From Azolla caroliniana (Eukaryota > Polypodiophyta), in assembly GCA_043228905.1 (NCBI GenBank), contig JBHGNT010000006.1:5642001-5706000 (forward strand): a DNA stretch of 64,000 bases. The letters run 5' to 3'. Of the stretch, positions 46,513 through 58,303 are shown piece by piece (position 1 is the first letter of the stretch; every line of letters starts with the position of its first letter). Below the pieces are notes generated by a model, which saw only the letters and a list, made by a program, of their open reading frames with translations, did not search any database and had not been told where the DNA came from. Position numbers and translations under genes: made by a program.

Positions 46513-48491
46513 GCATATGCTCTTATGATGTCGAAGCTGTAAGTATAGTAGCCAAGCCTCTTTCATGTACAAACTGTTTCATGTAAAGATGGCTATTTTC
46601 TACGAACTACAACGATATAGGTACTCTACACTCAATCTTTGGTGTCATTAAGAATCATTGAACTCTATTGAGCTCAAAGGGCACGATGTGTTGTTGCGAC
46701 GCCATCACCTAATGGTCTATCGCCAAAAATACCATAGTGTTTTTTATTTTGAATCGGAAGGATGCATAGTAGAACATATTTGGGCCTAGCTTAAAAGTTA
46801 ACACTCTACATGTGTACTTATATGAGTAGCATATGAGCTAATAATGCATAGTTTTAAGGCCTTGCATGTGTCTCCTCTAATGCATGGAGAACCAACCATG
46901 TCTACTCAAATGCATGAGTACAAGCTACATATTTGATGGCCAGAGAGAAATCTATCACGCTCTCTCGCAATTCTATATATTTGAGCCGTGAATTGCTTTT
47001 TGGGGGGCACAATGGCATTTACGTTCACGAGGTCCCTTTAGTAAGCTCTATTGTTTGATGGTAAAACGTAAAACAATAATATAATGGTATGCTAATAAGG
47101 TAATAATAAATGTCCGAAAAGGTATTGTGTTGTGTCCGAATAAAGCATCGAACAAGAAGGATACACTATGAGGTTGAAGTGGCAATAGTTGATCACTCGC
47201 CAAACTAGTGGGTTGAAAGCTCTAGTGCTCGGTTTTGAGGTCCAATTGGAAGGGCATGTTGTGATTTGGATGTGAGAAGTGCTAATTCGTTGTTAAAAAG
47301 ACGAGTAGAAGCTCTAATTTCTTAGGGTGAAATTTTAATTAGGACACAATGGGATATTGTATTGATTAAGGCATCCTTGAGTGCCTCGAGTTTAGTCATG
47401 ATGCGTCAGATGTTTGAGTGTATTATGCTTTTCTAGGTGATTAAATGACATGAAATTAGATAATTTTTTATGATCCAAAGAGTTTCATTATGCGAACAAC
47501 TGACAATTTTTTGGTTCCATTCTCAACTTGTTACAAGTAAAAGTGATCCAATGAATTAAATCCATTTCACTACCACACTACCAATAGGGGGGGATATATT
47601 CTATGTCCCCAAATTAATAGCAAAGTAGGTGAGGGTGATAATAACTCAAGACTATCCCTTGCCAAATGTCCAACCTAACCATATCACCATAAACAACATG
47701 GAATAAAAATATATACTTTGCCATGTTGCATGTTGATCGACGGTGAAGTTTCTATGATAACATTACAAGTCTTTGGACCATGAGACTTTCCTAGTCATAA
47801 CAATTCTTATTTGACATTGTTGAAGCTCCTAGGGAAACATGATGCACTACCAATCGTCCAACACCTCATATCATGATTGATCCCTAGGCACCAATGCAAT
47901 GTCAAGGGATGTGGCATTAGTTGACCAATTGATACAAATGTCGGTTGCCTCAGTGTCCCTCACAATGAAAGGAAATTTGGAAACCAATTCATGTAAAGTT
48001 TTGTTTTGCAACTTAATCAACCTTTCAAATCTTTAAATTGTGAGGATCCTTACTTCAAGGCAAACCCTCAAAATATAAAACCATATTCTTCTCAAAACTA
48101 GGAAACAAACACTAATCGATACATAATAGAGCACATCCCTTTATCCGCCATGTGCACCATTCCTTCCATATGAGTCTATGACTTAGCTCACGTTCTCTTC
48201 GATTGAGACATGGTGTTGGGGCATAAACGAGGAGACTATGCATTTTTTTTTCCTTGAATAAGTTTAGTAATTTAACTATCACACTTCAATACAAGCTTTG
48301 TTGTTGATGACGTTATCAATATGATCCCACCCATACACAAAGTCCTCTCATAATCGCGATGTATATTCTCAATTGCAATGTTCATTAGTAAAATTCTTGA
48401 ACATTGAAATCATTACTTAATTCCACACATAATTCGAGAACATGTTCTACTTTTAGTATCATAGATCATATTTGACTTCTAAGATGATAAT

Positions 48492-48495
<4 letters not shown>

Positions 48496-48546
<51 letters not shown>
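48496..48546. repeat. (CT)n microsatellite
   Basis: About 25 uninterrupted CT units are seen in gene-free DNA. Confidence 0.98.
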
Positions 48547-48547
<1 letters not shown>

Positions 48548-49907
48548 GGTTCGATCCTCGCCATGGACTAGGGTTGTTTAATAGATCGTAATCAGTCTCC
48601 CATGGACATTAAAAAGATGTATATCTATCTATATCCATCATTCACGTGGGTTTTGGCTTTTGCATCTCTCTTTAACGTTTGCATACGTCCAACAAGACAT
48701 CTTTTTCATACTTTTCACAAACAAGAGAAAGCAAATGTTTTGTCGTAATCAACTAACCAGTTTAAGACAATTTTCATTGTGTCACGGAGAATATATTATG
48801 ATCTGCCATGTACTACCATCTTTGAAATCAAAATGTAGTTTCTCCTTTATAATTAAAAAAAGAGGTGGTACTTCAAACTTTCACCTTACAACAGAGCGGA
48901 TCATTTTGTGGGAAGTGCAAAATTCTAAACCATTTTCTTAAAAAGTTTTATATTCAAATATAGTTCTACATTATAGAGTAGGCATTTGCTATGTTGAAAG
49001 TTAAAAATGAGTTGTCTCTAAGTAATGTTACAACTTGGGGTAGATTGAAGTAATTGAATGATTGAAGATGATATATGTAAGATACTTTGAATAATGTTTG
49101 GTTTAACTTCTATGAGAATAATCTATCCATCATATGTGGTACATCCACACATTATCAAACATCTTCAAGGTAATGCTTTCCAGATGTTCATAGGAACTTT
49201 AGATGACAACTCCTTGTGTAGATGATAATTTCCTCTGACTTTGTGTGTGTGCATGTGCACACATTCTCTCCTTCGCAAATATTTCGCATGCTTGATCTTT
49301 CATGTACCTCATATAAAAGAACAAAGTTCGGAACACAAAAGAGTGTAAAACAGTAGAGAATATGTTGAAAAGTAATGTTAATATTTATATTATAGGTATC
49401 ATGGTAAGGTCTTTTGTAAAGAACACATAGCAAAGTTTTCATTGAGGATTATTTTGTATGTTTGCTCCATTCCTTTGTTTATCCCAAGGATTATCAATAA
49501 CTCTTGATTGTGTTGAGTGCGGGAACTACGAGTTGCAAGTGTTGAAAGTGTGTAGATCCCTACAAATATATTAAACAAATTGACAATATTGTTCATAGCA
49601 TGTGGTACAATTAGCTTTTGAGTTGTGTTCATGTGATGCCAAGCTCAAGGCAAAAAAATACATGCAATTAAAGTAGATGTTCATTTTGTTACCATTGAGC
49701 ATGTCATGTGATGATGTGATGACAAGAAATTTGTCTCAAGTAATCCAAACATTTACCTTTACTAATAATTTACCTCCTTCAATTTGTCGTACAGGAATAA
49801 TGTGCATATATCGCCTCAATTGGTAATCAAAAGATAAAAAACTTCAGTGCTTTCGTACCATGCAATGCAAGGTCTAATTGAACGCATTCCACAATAAAAG
49901 GAGAACA

Positions 49908-49932
49908 ATATATATATATATATATATATATA
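49908..49932. repeat. (AT)n microsatellite
   Basis: About 12 AT units are seen in gene-free DNA. Confidence 0.97.
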
Positions 49933-52316
49933 ATTTGTTTTAGCAATTAAAAAAATATTGTTGAGAACGCGTAGACATATGTAAGCGAGGTAGGATCTTG
50001 ATTGACAATTACATCCATTGGATATATGGTTGCTTATTCATATAACTTGCTATCACAAGTTTTGATATTAGGAAACTCTTTTGTAAAATTTTCTATTTTG
50101 CCATGGTTAGTGGATAGATTATTCTCTTTGAGAGCCATTCATAAGCATCACCACATGCGACATAACAACTCGAAGACTTTTGAGTATTTAGTAACCTCCA
50201 ATAAGATATGGTATATGGAGGCCTTTTGGATATTTTTGGAAGGTGTTTTGGAACAGTTGATTTATTAATTGTCTAGTGAATTTAACCATTTCTTTTATAT
50301 TAACACGTGAAAGTCCGATTCTACTCGATGTGAATGTAAATGTAAATGTGAAGAAGTTTGGTCCTCATTCACCATAACATTAGTCAACTTTTTGAACTTG
50401 TCAATTGGAAATATCGACAAAGGTAACAAAATCTGGCACAAACATAGAATATTTCTACTAACTTCTTGTAATTTTATGAGGATTTTCAGATCAATAAAGA
50501 AACATTTCCCATGATATTTTGTGGTCACTTTTGATGAGTATAATAGTTCACATTGAAATGTGGGGCAAAAGTCATTGGTAATTTTATGCATGAAGGTAAT
50601 TGGGCCATCTCAAGTTCTTGAGACTATTGTCAGAGAATATGTGTCTTGGGCTAGCATGGTGTGTATCTCCTCCTTATAAACATCTCCTAGATTGACGCAT
50701 CCTAGTATGAACACCCAAATGCAGGACAAGTTGATATGAGAAGTAGATAAGCTTCCTTTTTTGCTCCCACACTTTGCTCCCAACATATCCCCATCATCTC
50801 ATGTTGCAACCCAACAACATTCAAGCAATATGTATATATATAAACATATTTTCCTACTTAATATCATTGTTGTTATTCCTTCTCCATAGCAAGAAAAATC
50901 CCAAATATTTTACTCATCATTATGAGCAACCTCGAAGTGGTTCATGACAAGGCAATGGTGCAAGCATCAAGTGTAACCGAGCGTGGGAAAGGTCCTACAC
51001 TACAAATTTATCATGGTTAAGGCATTGGTTTGTAGTTGTATGAACCTAGGACTAATACTAATTACTTGTTAAACGCACATTGTGCATGAAGATAACCTAA
51101 GTGGATCTCGGCATAGAATAACATAAGCATGCATGAGGCCTTATATGGAATGGATTTGGTCACATTATCAGATATTGTCTCGTGTCTCCTACAAGTCAAA
51201 ACCCATGTGAGGTACATGTCTTGGGCATCAATGACCTCGTTCTTTTGGTAATTCTTTCAAACATTGTTTCAACTTATTTATGTTTGATGTAATATCTACA
51301 AGATGTAAGTTCTCACAATGATCTTGTGGTATAACTTTCATTCAACAATCGCAAGGGTGTGATTCAAGCTCCATTGCATGCATTTAGATACATATGTGTG
51401 TGTCTCATTTGCGTATCAAATATCAGTTTTCACAACTAGTTGAAGATCCAAGCGGTTAGTTCAACTTAGTTGTGTAACCTTTTCCTATCAACTTGGCTTG
51501 CTTGGGTTAGATCTTAACTTGTTTGCTTGATTATATTACATCAAGCATTGATAAGCCGAACAAGACCCACTATTTGGTACATCTAATTATTCTATTCTAG
51601 GTGCATGATAAGAAACTATCGGTTTAACTTGCGCCACATAAAACACGGACATCACAATTTTTTACAACGGATAATTTTGTACTTTGTGCATCAAATACCT
51701 TTGTGCCACATAGGTATGGACCCTATGTTTTTCTTTATTTTATGCTACATTGAAGTGGACCCCACATTCGAATTTAATGGATCCCGCATTTGGCAATTGA
51801 TGATTTTTGTGCCACATCAATATTTACTTCTTGTTGTTTTTTATGAGTACTGATTCGTGAGGGGAAACCAAGTGTTGTGGTATGTATGTTGTTTTTAATG
51901 TTTTCACAATGACATGCTAGTGTTATGGATGTAGGTGATTGAAGTGACATTATCACATCAATCACTATGGGGTTAATAGACAATGTTTTGCCATATTAAT
52001 TGCTTCAGTAATTTAGATGGCAATGCCATTCATGTGGATGGTGGAGATGAAAGCGCACGATGTATTGAGATCATTATGGAGTAACGAACACATACATGGC
52101 CATCATTTCGTTACTCCATAAAGATATATGCACATTGATATTTGTAAGTGCTGCAAACAAGCTTTCGAGAAATAACAACATGGGTTTGTATAAGCAAAGG
52201 ACTTATTAACGGACAAATATTGATGGCCATTCATTGATTGATGTTAAATACTTGTAAGCCATTTCATTTTTGCAATTCGAGCAATGAACCCTAAAATAAG
52301 GTTCAAGAGTGCATGA

Positions 52317-52388
52317 TGTGGCTGCTGGGATTCGAGCCCAGGTCTCCACGGCCACAACGTGGAATTCTAACCACTAAACTACAGCCAC
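52317..52388 (-). tRNA. tRNA-His(GUG)
   Basis: On the minus strand the 72-nt sequence starts GTGGCTG and ends CAGCCAC plus discriminator A. It has a D-arm TAGTTTAGTGG, an anticodon loop with GTG (TTGTGGC) and a T-arm GGGCTCGAATCCC. It matches the plant nuclear tRNA-His form; the extra G at position -1 and CCA are added after transcription. A TTTT tract follows about 20 nt downstream on the minus strand. Confidence 0.97.
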
Positions 52389-53461
52389 ATGAATGAAATG
52401 CACCCTGCGATAAAAGTATATAATACTAAAATGTATGCGAAAGTAAATATAGACACAGTGATCATTGATATCCATGTGGAAGTATATACACACTTTTACT
52501 TGCAAAAGTGAACCATCGAGGCAATTTGCGAGCATAACGTTTTAATTCACTATCTTTGAGGTGGGTGGAACAAGAGATTATGTGCTAAAGCATGGTGCAA
52601 CCATTGCATACACTGATATCAATAGATAGAAGATGGTGTATATTAGTAGGAGTTCCTTTCTCTCGGAACTTAAAACTTTAAGCAAGGTAATAAAACCTCA
52701 AGTTGAAATGTATTTATTGTCTAGATTAAAACCTTGATAGGAATGTTAAAAGATTGGTCATTCACCTAAATACGTTCTCCAACCATCTTATTTCAAATAT
52801 CTTGAGGACCTTAAGAAGGATAATAAAAGTTGCAATTATAAACGTTAATAGGATAATATAAGTTACAACTATAAACATTAATACAATAATATAAGTTGTA
52901 GCTATAAACATTAAGAGGCTTCGATTTGAAAACAATAAAATGTGATTAATATGTTTTGAATTTCAAAATTTTTTAGCATCACATGCACGTCTAACCAGTA
53001 ACCACTAAATTGGAATTGTTCACATTTAAAGAATGCATAAACACAAAAATGATATTTTTAATGTGTAAAAGTTTTAAAGCTATTGTAGGAATCAAACAAG
53101 AGTTGCACACATAATTATTGTTAGAGACATTGAGAATCGATTAGGTAAGTATAAGAGTTGCGCTCACAAAGATGTATATGTGTTACTACAAATTTTCTAT
53201 TACATATCCTCCATCTAATCTCACACCTTAGAGATGTATTACATATAGAAATGTTGACAATAGATTGGATAGGCATATAGAGTTATATATCCGAACTCGT
53301 GACTGCTTGTGTTATAATTGAGTGTTATAGGTTAACCAACACGTCAAATATACAATCATATACATGACTATTCCTTGTAGTTTTAAGGTAGCATCATGAG
53401 CATACTTCCTCCATTGTATTCACACTTGGCACATACATGCTATAGCGTATCACATGCACGT
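52389..53461. other. Intergenic, left flank of the gypsy nest
   Basis: The DNA is AT-rich with a short tandem repeat at 52820-52914, three units of about 33 bp ('ataa.a..agtt', 'ctataaac.ttaata'). No gene is seen. Confidence 0.6.
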
Positions 53462-53884
53462 TGTCGTGGAGAATTCGGCTACTAGGAGAAAAGGAGCCGG
53501 AGAGCGCGGGAACGAGGGTGTGCACGGATGGACACAAAGTTGTCTTCATGTACAAATATGTATAAATAACATAGGACTAGTAAGTAGTAGGGAATAGGAT
53601 TTTGATGGGTACTTTAATGTCCCATGAAAAGAGGAGAATAAAGCGTGTGTAGGGAGGAAACCGAGGGGAATCACTGACAGAATCAATTACCTTAAACAAC
53701 CTGATGTAATTGTCTCTCCCTCCTTGAGCTATAAAAGGAGGGAGAAAAGACTGAGAGGGGGATCCTCGTTTTAGGAGAAGGAAGTGTGGCCGGACCGAGT
53801 CTGTAGACTCCTACTTCTCTGTTGTCGTGTTGCGAGGCCTCCATTTTGCATTGGTAGCCCGTGTGCTCCCGATTGGAGGCTGGA
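53462..53884 (+). mobile_element. LTR fragment (A) of the gypsy family
   Basis: The block begins TGTCGTGGAGAATTCGG, like the other LTR starts here (TGTCGTGAAG..), and is preceded by ACGT. It has a TATA box at 53729-53738 inside a 10-bp inverted repeat. The R/U5-like part ends where another LTR-like start (TATCGTGAAG at 53885) appears. It is either a separate truncated LTR that received the next element, or an internal duplication of one longer LTR. Confidence 0.65.
53729..53738 (+). promoter_or_regulatory. TATA box of LTR A
   Basis: CTATAAAAGG is flanked by CTCCCTCCTT on the left and AAGGAGGGAG on the right (overlapping the TATA end), a perfect inverted repeat. Confidence 0.75.
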
Positions 53885-54164
53885 TATCGTGAAGAATTTC
53901 GGCCAGAGGCGGAAATCGGGAAATATTGGCTACATCGGCGGGGTGCAGCATGTGCGCTCACCCTTGTACATTTAGTGTGAATAACGAGGGCGCCTTTATG
54001 GTGCCGAAGAGTAGTCAAGTCGGGATAGAGAATCCCATGTAAGTCGGGATTTATCCCACATTGTAGTGCATCTCCCTCCTTGTTCTATAAAAGGAAGGGA
54101 GCGCCTCTTGTGAGAGGGTTGTCCATTTTGTATTAGCAGGGTATACCGTTAGACGAAGAGACGT
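53885..54164 (+). mobile_element. Left part of 5' LTR of outer gypsy element (B)
   Basis: It starts TATCGTGAAGAATTTCGG, resembling the start of the complete element's LTR with one change in the terminal TGTCG. It has a TATA box at 54085-54094. The LTR is interrupted at 54164/54165 by the complete element and resumes at 61809; the bases ACGT flank the insertion on both sides. The two parts together would make about 855 bp. Confidence 0.72.
54085..54094 (+). promoter_or_regulatory. TATA box of LTR B
   Basis: CTATAAAAGG is flanked by CTCCCTCCTT and AAGGAAGGGAG, an inverted repeat with one bulge. Confidence 0.7.
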
Positions 54165-54800
54165 TGTCGTGAAGAAAACCGTCCACAAGCGGAATCGGTG
54201 CACCGGAGCATAGGAACCGACTCTTCATGCACGTACGCCTTGTGTTGTACATAGGAGAGAATTAGGGACATGGGAGATCCTAGGTAGGTAGATTCGGTAG
54301 GTAGGAAGTTAATAGGAAACGGCTCCTTCCTTGCCTATAAAAGGAGGGAGACGAGGAGGAGGATGGGATCGCGAAGTAAGAGAGGACGAAGTGCTGCCGG
54401 ATTGTGGGCCGAAGGCTTCTCTCTCTTCCAAACTCCATAGTTTCTTTCTGCGCAGGTTTCGGGAGGCTCGCGCTGCTCTAAGGAATGCCCGAGTGCTTCC
54501 GGCAGCACCTCCGACCTACTCCTTTCTTTCTGTGCGTTTACGAACAGGCATCGGCATCTGTTCGTCGACCTGTTCGGTTGTAACCGACTTCGCGTTCTTG
54601 TTGTTTGTCTTTGTTAATACATACATTCATTCGTGTCTATATGTGTCGCTGTCCCACTCGCGTTTTTGTGTCGAAGGGCCGTGTCCCTGCGAATCTACGC
54701 TCGCACGTAGTGGGTTCCCTTCTCCTTTCTCTCTTGCTCTTCGGTACAAGACCCCCGAGGTCTCGCCTCATTCCACGCATCCGCGAGGAATACCTCGACA
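54165..54800 (+). repeat. 5' LTR of the complete gypsy element
   Basis: It is 636 bp with TGTCG/CGACA ends and the TATA box CTATAAAAGG at 54335-54344, with pyrimidine- and purine-rich flanks. It matches 61173-61808 along its full length. Confidence 0.96.
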
Positions 54801-54803
54801 TCT

Positions 54804-54821
54804 TGGTGAACCCGACGTGAA
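54804..54821 (+). other. Primer-binding-site-like block
   Basis: TGGTGAACCCGACGTGAA begins three bases after the LTR end and starts with TGG, the complement of tRNA CCA. The same 18 bases occur at 62388-62405 in the outer element. I could not assign the tRNA. Confidence 0.7.
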
Positions 54822-54843
54822 GGAGGCGGTAGAAGAGCAGAAG

Positions 54844-55700
54844 ATGAAAGGGTCGGATCTTGCGGAGGCCATGGCTTCGGCCGTGGATCGGATATTGAGC
54901 GCACGCGAGGGCTCCAACGCCCTCGACAGAGCCATTGAGGCGGTCGTCGGTACGATCGGCCGGCTCAGCGGCAAGGATGCCACGAAGTATTTGGCGTCCT
55001 ACGGGGCAGAAATGCTGATGCGGGACATTCCGGAAGAGAGGCGTCTTGCCGGGTTTCCTCGAGTGGCGATGCCGAGCATCCATGCGGAGGTGCTCGAGGT
55101 GCGGGTGGAGAGCCGTACCTGGGAGGAGTTCGAAGGCCGACTCCTGGAAAAATACGGGCTGGACGACGCGCTCCGGCTTTCGAAACGAGACTTCATGGAA
55201 TGGGTGGAATCCCCCGGCAAGGGAAGAAACGCGTCGGCACTCCTCCAGGAATTCGAAGAACGCTTTGCGCGCCTTTCGGCGCTTGACCGAACCGTTCTGG
55301 ATACGAGCCGGGTCCTACTGTTCGTCAAGTTGGTGGACGAGCGGGACCGGGATCAAGTCGGCTCCTTGCTGGAAACCGAAGATGGGCTGACGACCGACTG
55401 GGCTGCGGTTAAGAGAGTCTGTGGCCGTTTCGACAAACGACGAGAATGGGCTGACAACAGGGCGGCTGGTGCGGGCTCTGTCACAGCAAGGAGGCTTGAA
55501 CCGGCACCACAAGGGCGAAGGGAAGAAACCCGGGAATGGCTCGAAACCGGTCCGGCTTCGACCGGCATGATCAGTTGGCTCGTTCGGAGGAGCAGCGCTG
55601 GAGGAGTTGACGCGGGCGATAAAGGATCTCCAGATCGCCCAGACTTGAAGGGAAGGCGGCGAACCGGCTCGTGTCCGACGGCCGGTAGCAGGGAACAGGT
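54844..55700 (+). pseudogene. gypsy gag (capsid) region, frame-broken
   Basis: The first Met after the primer site (54844) opens a Gag-like protein: a helical N-part, then HAEVLEVRVESRTWEEFEGR, LLEFEERF-type and VLLFVKLVDERDRDQV segments and GLTTDWAAVKRVC. The homologous region of the outer element (62421-63050) aligns with it. The last part near 55560-55700 changes frame, so the capsid end is not joined in frame to the zinc knuckle. Confidence 0.8.
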
Positions 55701-56971
55701 GCATGTGGTGCGACGAGGTCGGCCACATCCGGAAGGACTGCGGCGATTTCGCAGAAGCGTTGAGGAACCGGGTGGTATACCTGTGGGAAGGCCGGGTGCA
55801 CGCCGGCGATACCAGAAGGGCCCTGAACCGAAACGACGGGCGAGGAGGAATGAAGAGACTGATGGAAGAGGCAACGGCCCGACACATGGAGGCCATCCAC
55901 TACTCGGCGTCGGTCGGCATTCGGGTCGGGGGCAGCGAGGCCCGAAAGGAGTGCAAAGACGGATTCTGGTCTGCAATGCTGGAAGGTCTTGCCGGCGCAC
56001 GACTAAGGAAAGATGAAACGGACCGCGTCGTGAGACGGGTCCAGGAATTAACCGGGTGGAGCGACCCGGTCGAGGAGAAGACGGGCTTTGTAGAAGCCGC
56101 CTACTGGAACTACGAGGCTCTGGTAGAGGACAAACGAGTGGGGAAAGCCGGAGCAGCCGGGCCTTCACAACGGTACGAGACCCGATTTGGGCAACGACGG
56201 AACGATGCCGGTGGGTCCAGCTCGCAAGATAACCCCAGGAAGGGCGGATACCGACTGGGGACGGAAATAGAAAGGACTACGGACCTACGAAAGGTCCTAG
56301 AAGAACGGATCCTCGACAACAAAGTGGAGCTGTCATTGCGAGAGGTGCTAGGGATCGCCAAGAAGGAGTTCCACGACTCCATTGTGGACTTGGTGAAACG
56401 GAAGAGGCTGTCGACGGAGACGGAACCGGAAAGACCGGTGGAGGTGCGGACGACGCACATCGACGACATGGCGCTGGAAGATGAGTGGGCGGAGAGCCAC
56501 TATTCAAGGTCGCACTGGGCCCGAGCGACCACGGAGACCCCGGTAAAGATCGGAGATGTTCAGGAACCGGTGGTGGCATTGGTGGACCACGGTTCGGAAA
56601 TAAACCTGATGTCCATGGACTTCTATAAGAAGGGAAAGTGGCCGATCAACACCAAGCACGGGTGGAAGATACGAGCGGCGACGCGCGCCACCGAGGAACT
56701 GCACGGGGCCTGCCCGAACGTGCGAGTCAAGATTGGCGACGTCGAGATTGACCAGCACTTCTTCGTACAGGAGACGTCCTCGCACCTGGTCATATTAGGG
56801 GAACCATACATCACGGCGGCGCGGATGGAGACCAAGGTGCTAGACAACGGTTCGGTGTACGCGAGGGTCAAAAGCCAGGACGGGCGCCATTCGGTCCAAT
56901 TTCTGACGGTGCGACCGAACCACCAGCGTAACCGCGAATCCCTCGGTGGCGAAAACCGGGAGGATTTTTAG
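55700..56971 (+). pseudogene. gypsy zinc knuckle and aspartic protease region
   Basis: A CCHC knuckle CMWCDEVGHIRKDC (C-x2-C-x4-H-x4-C) opens the segment. It is followed by a long linker and a retropepsin-type protease: VALVDHGSEINLMS (active site at 56585-56593) and later HLVILGEPYIT. The active triad reads Asp-His-Gly rather than the usual Asp-Ser/Thr-Gly. The frame ends at 56971 and the sequence after it continues in another frame. Confidence 0.85.
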
Positions 56972-56999
56972 AGAGGGCTGCCGAGGCGTGGGGCCGAGA

Positions 57000-57629
57000 C
57001 AGCCCGGACACTTGGGAAAGACCCCACAGCTGTACGATAGAACCGAAACCGAAGAAACCTTGTACGATAGGTAGGAAATTTTGCTTCTCCAACAACGGAG
57101 GGTGTATGCTAGTCGGCATCGTTGGTCGAGAAAAGGCAAGGGCGGAAGTGCAACTTCGAGCGAGCGGAGTTCTCGGCCCGGACGAGGAAATCAGCGGAGC
57201 CGTGGAGGCGGTCTCCTTCGACAACACCTTGGGAATACCGAGGAAGGTATCCGGAGAAGACCTTAACGAAGACCAGACGATACCGGTATGTTCCGAAGAG
57301 ATGTACGAAGTCATCGCGAACTTCAGTCGGGGGCTCGGGTCGGAAGGTAAGGCCAGTCGCGGCACCCTTACCGGAGGGCAGCGAGTCCCGGATCAGAGGG
57401 GTTGCGTCGGACCCCAGTTTGCGAGATCCGGCCTTCATAGGACACACCTTCACCGACGGGACGCTCCGGGAGCTCAAGATCGGTGGGGGCGGGTTCCTAC
57501 TGCCGGCGGAGGAAGACCGGTTTCGGAGAATGCTCGGAAGGCACGGAAAGGCCTTCGCATTCTCACCAGAAGAGATCGGGTGCGTAGACCCGACGATCGT
57601 GGAGCCGATGGTGATATTCATGGTACCGC
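57000..57629 (+). pseudogene. gypsy pol linker before RT, frameshifted
   Basis: The segment links the protease to RT. It is readable in one frame to about 57345 and in another from there to the solo LTR insertion. It carries a FTDGTLRELKIGG segment and a VDPTIVEPMVIF segment just before RT. No known enzyme domain is seen. Confidence 0.65.
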
Positions 57630-58303
57630 TGTCGCGTTGTTACGCGCGTGCGTGGAGAAGGGCGGAACCACGGGGGTCTTGGACTAAGGAGAAGGGGAGA
57701 AGGAATAGGACTTCGGAATGGAGCTTAGCACAAGAAGAGGAAGAATGAACAAGAGGAAGATGGAGGCCAAATGCTCAACAAGATATATTAGAACCGAAAC
57801 CCAATTACAAAATGGCGGCCGCGTAGGCCGCACCAAACGACTATGATAAACCCGAAACCCTAATCTGACGAAGAAGAAAAGAAACCCTAAACCTAACGCT
57901 CGTCCTATGTGGTATACCTTTCGCACTCAAAATAGGCAACCCCCACAATGGTGCTCTTCCTCTCCCTTTATAGCACAAGGAGGGAAGACCGTTACATAAA
58001 GGTGCTACAAAATATCCCCTTTCAATCAATGGGGATATTTCCCTTGATTTTAGGGGAGGTGGGAAGGATGGGTCTTAACTCCCACCTCTACACGAACTAC
58101 TATGTACCTATCTCTCTCTCTCACGTGGATGTGCGCGCAAAAGCACATCACCTTTACACTTTACAAATCCTAAGGTGCATTTCTAGCACCACACTTATCA
58201 CTATCGACAAATAGAAATACAACATCTTGATGTGCAACGTTGCACATCGCGGGTTTGCTTACTTCGCTCGGTTTTCCGCCTATGGATGAAAATCTTCACG
58301 ACA
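57630..58303 (-). mobile_element. Antisense solo LTR of the same gypsy superfamily, inserted in pol
   Basis: Read on the minus strand, the 674-bp block starts TGTCGTGAAGATTTTC and ends CGCGACA, like the other LTRs here. Its end matches the outer LTR end at 62330-62383 ('acgcacgcgcg', 'agaagggcgg' in reverse). The TATA box lies at 57964-57973 (minus). It is flanked by CCGC at 57626-57629 and 58304-58307. Its length plus one target copy is 678 bp, a multiple of three, and the pol frame matches on both sides. There is no internal region, so it is a solo LTR. Confidence 0.9.
58229..58248. repeat. 20-bp perfect palindrome in the solo LTR
   Basis: The sequence GATGTGCAACGTTGCACATC is its own reverse complement. 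It lies in the U3-side part of the antisense solo LTR. Confidence 0.95.

Larger units (their letters stand above)
46513..52316. other. Long gene-poor region
   Basis: Nearly 6 kb of AT-rich DNA has reading frames of at most about 100 residues, none with a recognisable domain. It includes the CT and AT microsatellites listed separately. No mobile-element ends were recognised; old, unrecognisable repeats are likely. Confidence 0.55.

Noticed and set aside
55353-56168. Long minus-strand open frame inside the gypsy body
   Set aside because: It is a shadow of GC-rich gag/protease coding on the plus strand; it has no family match by eye and is Pro/Arg/Ser-rich, as such shadows are.
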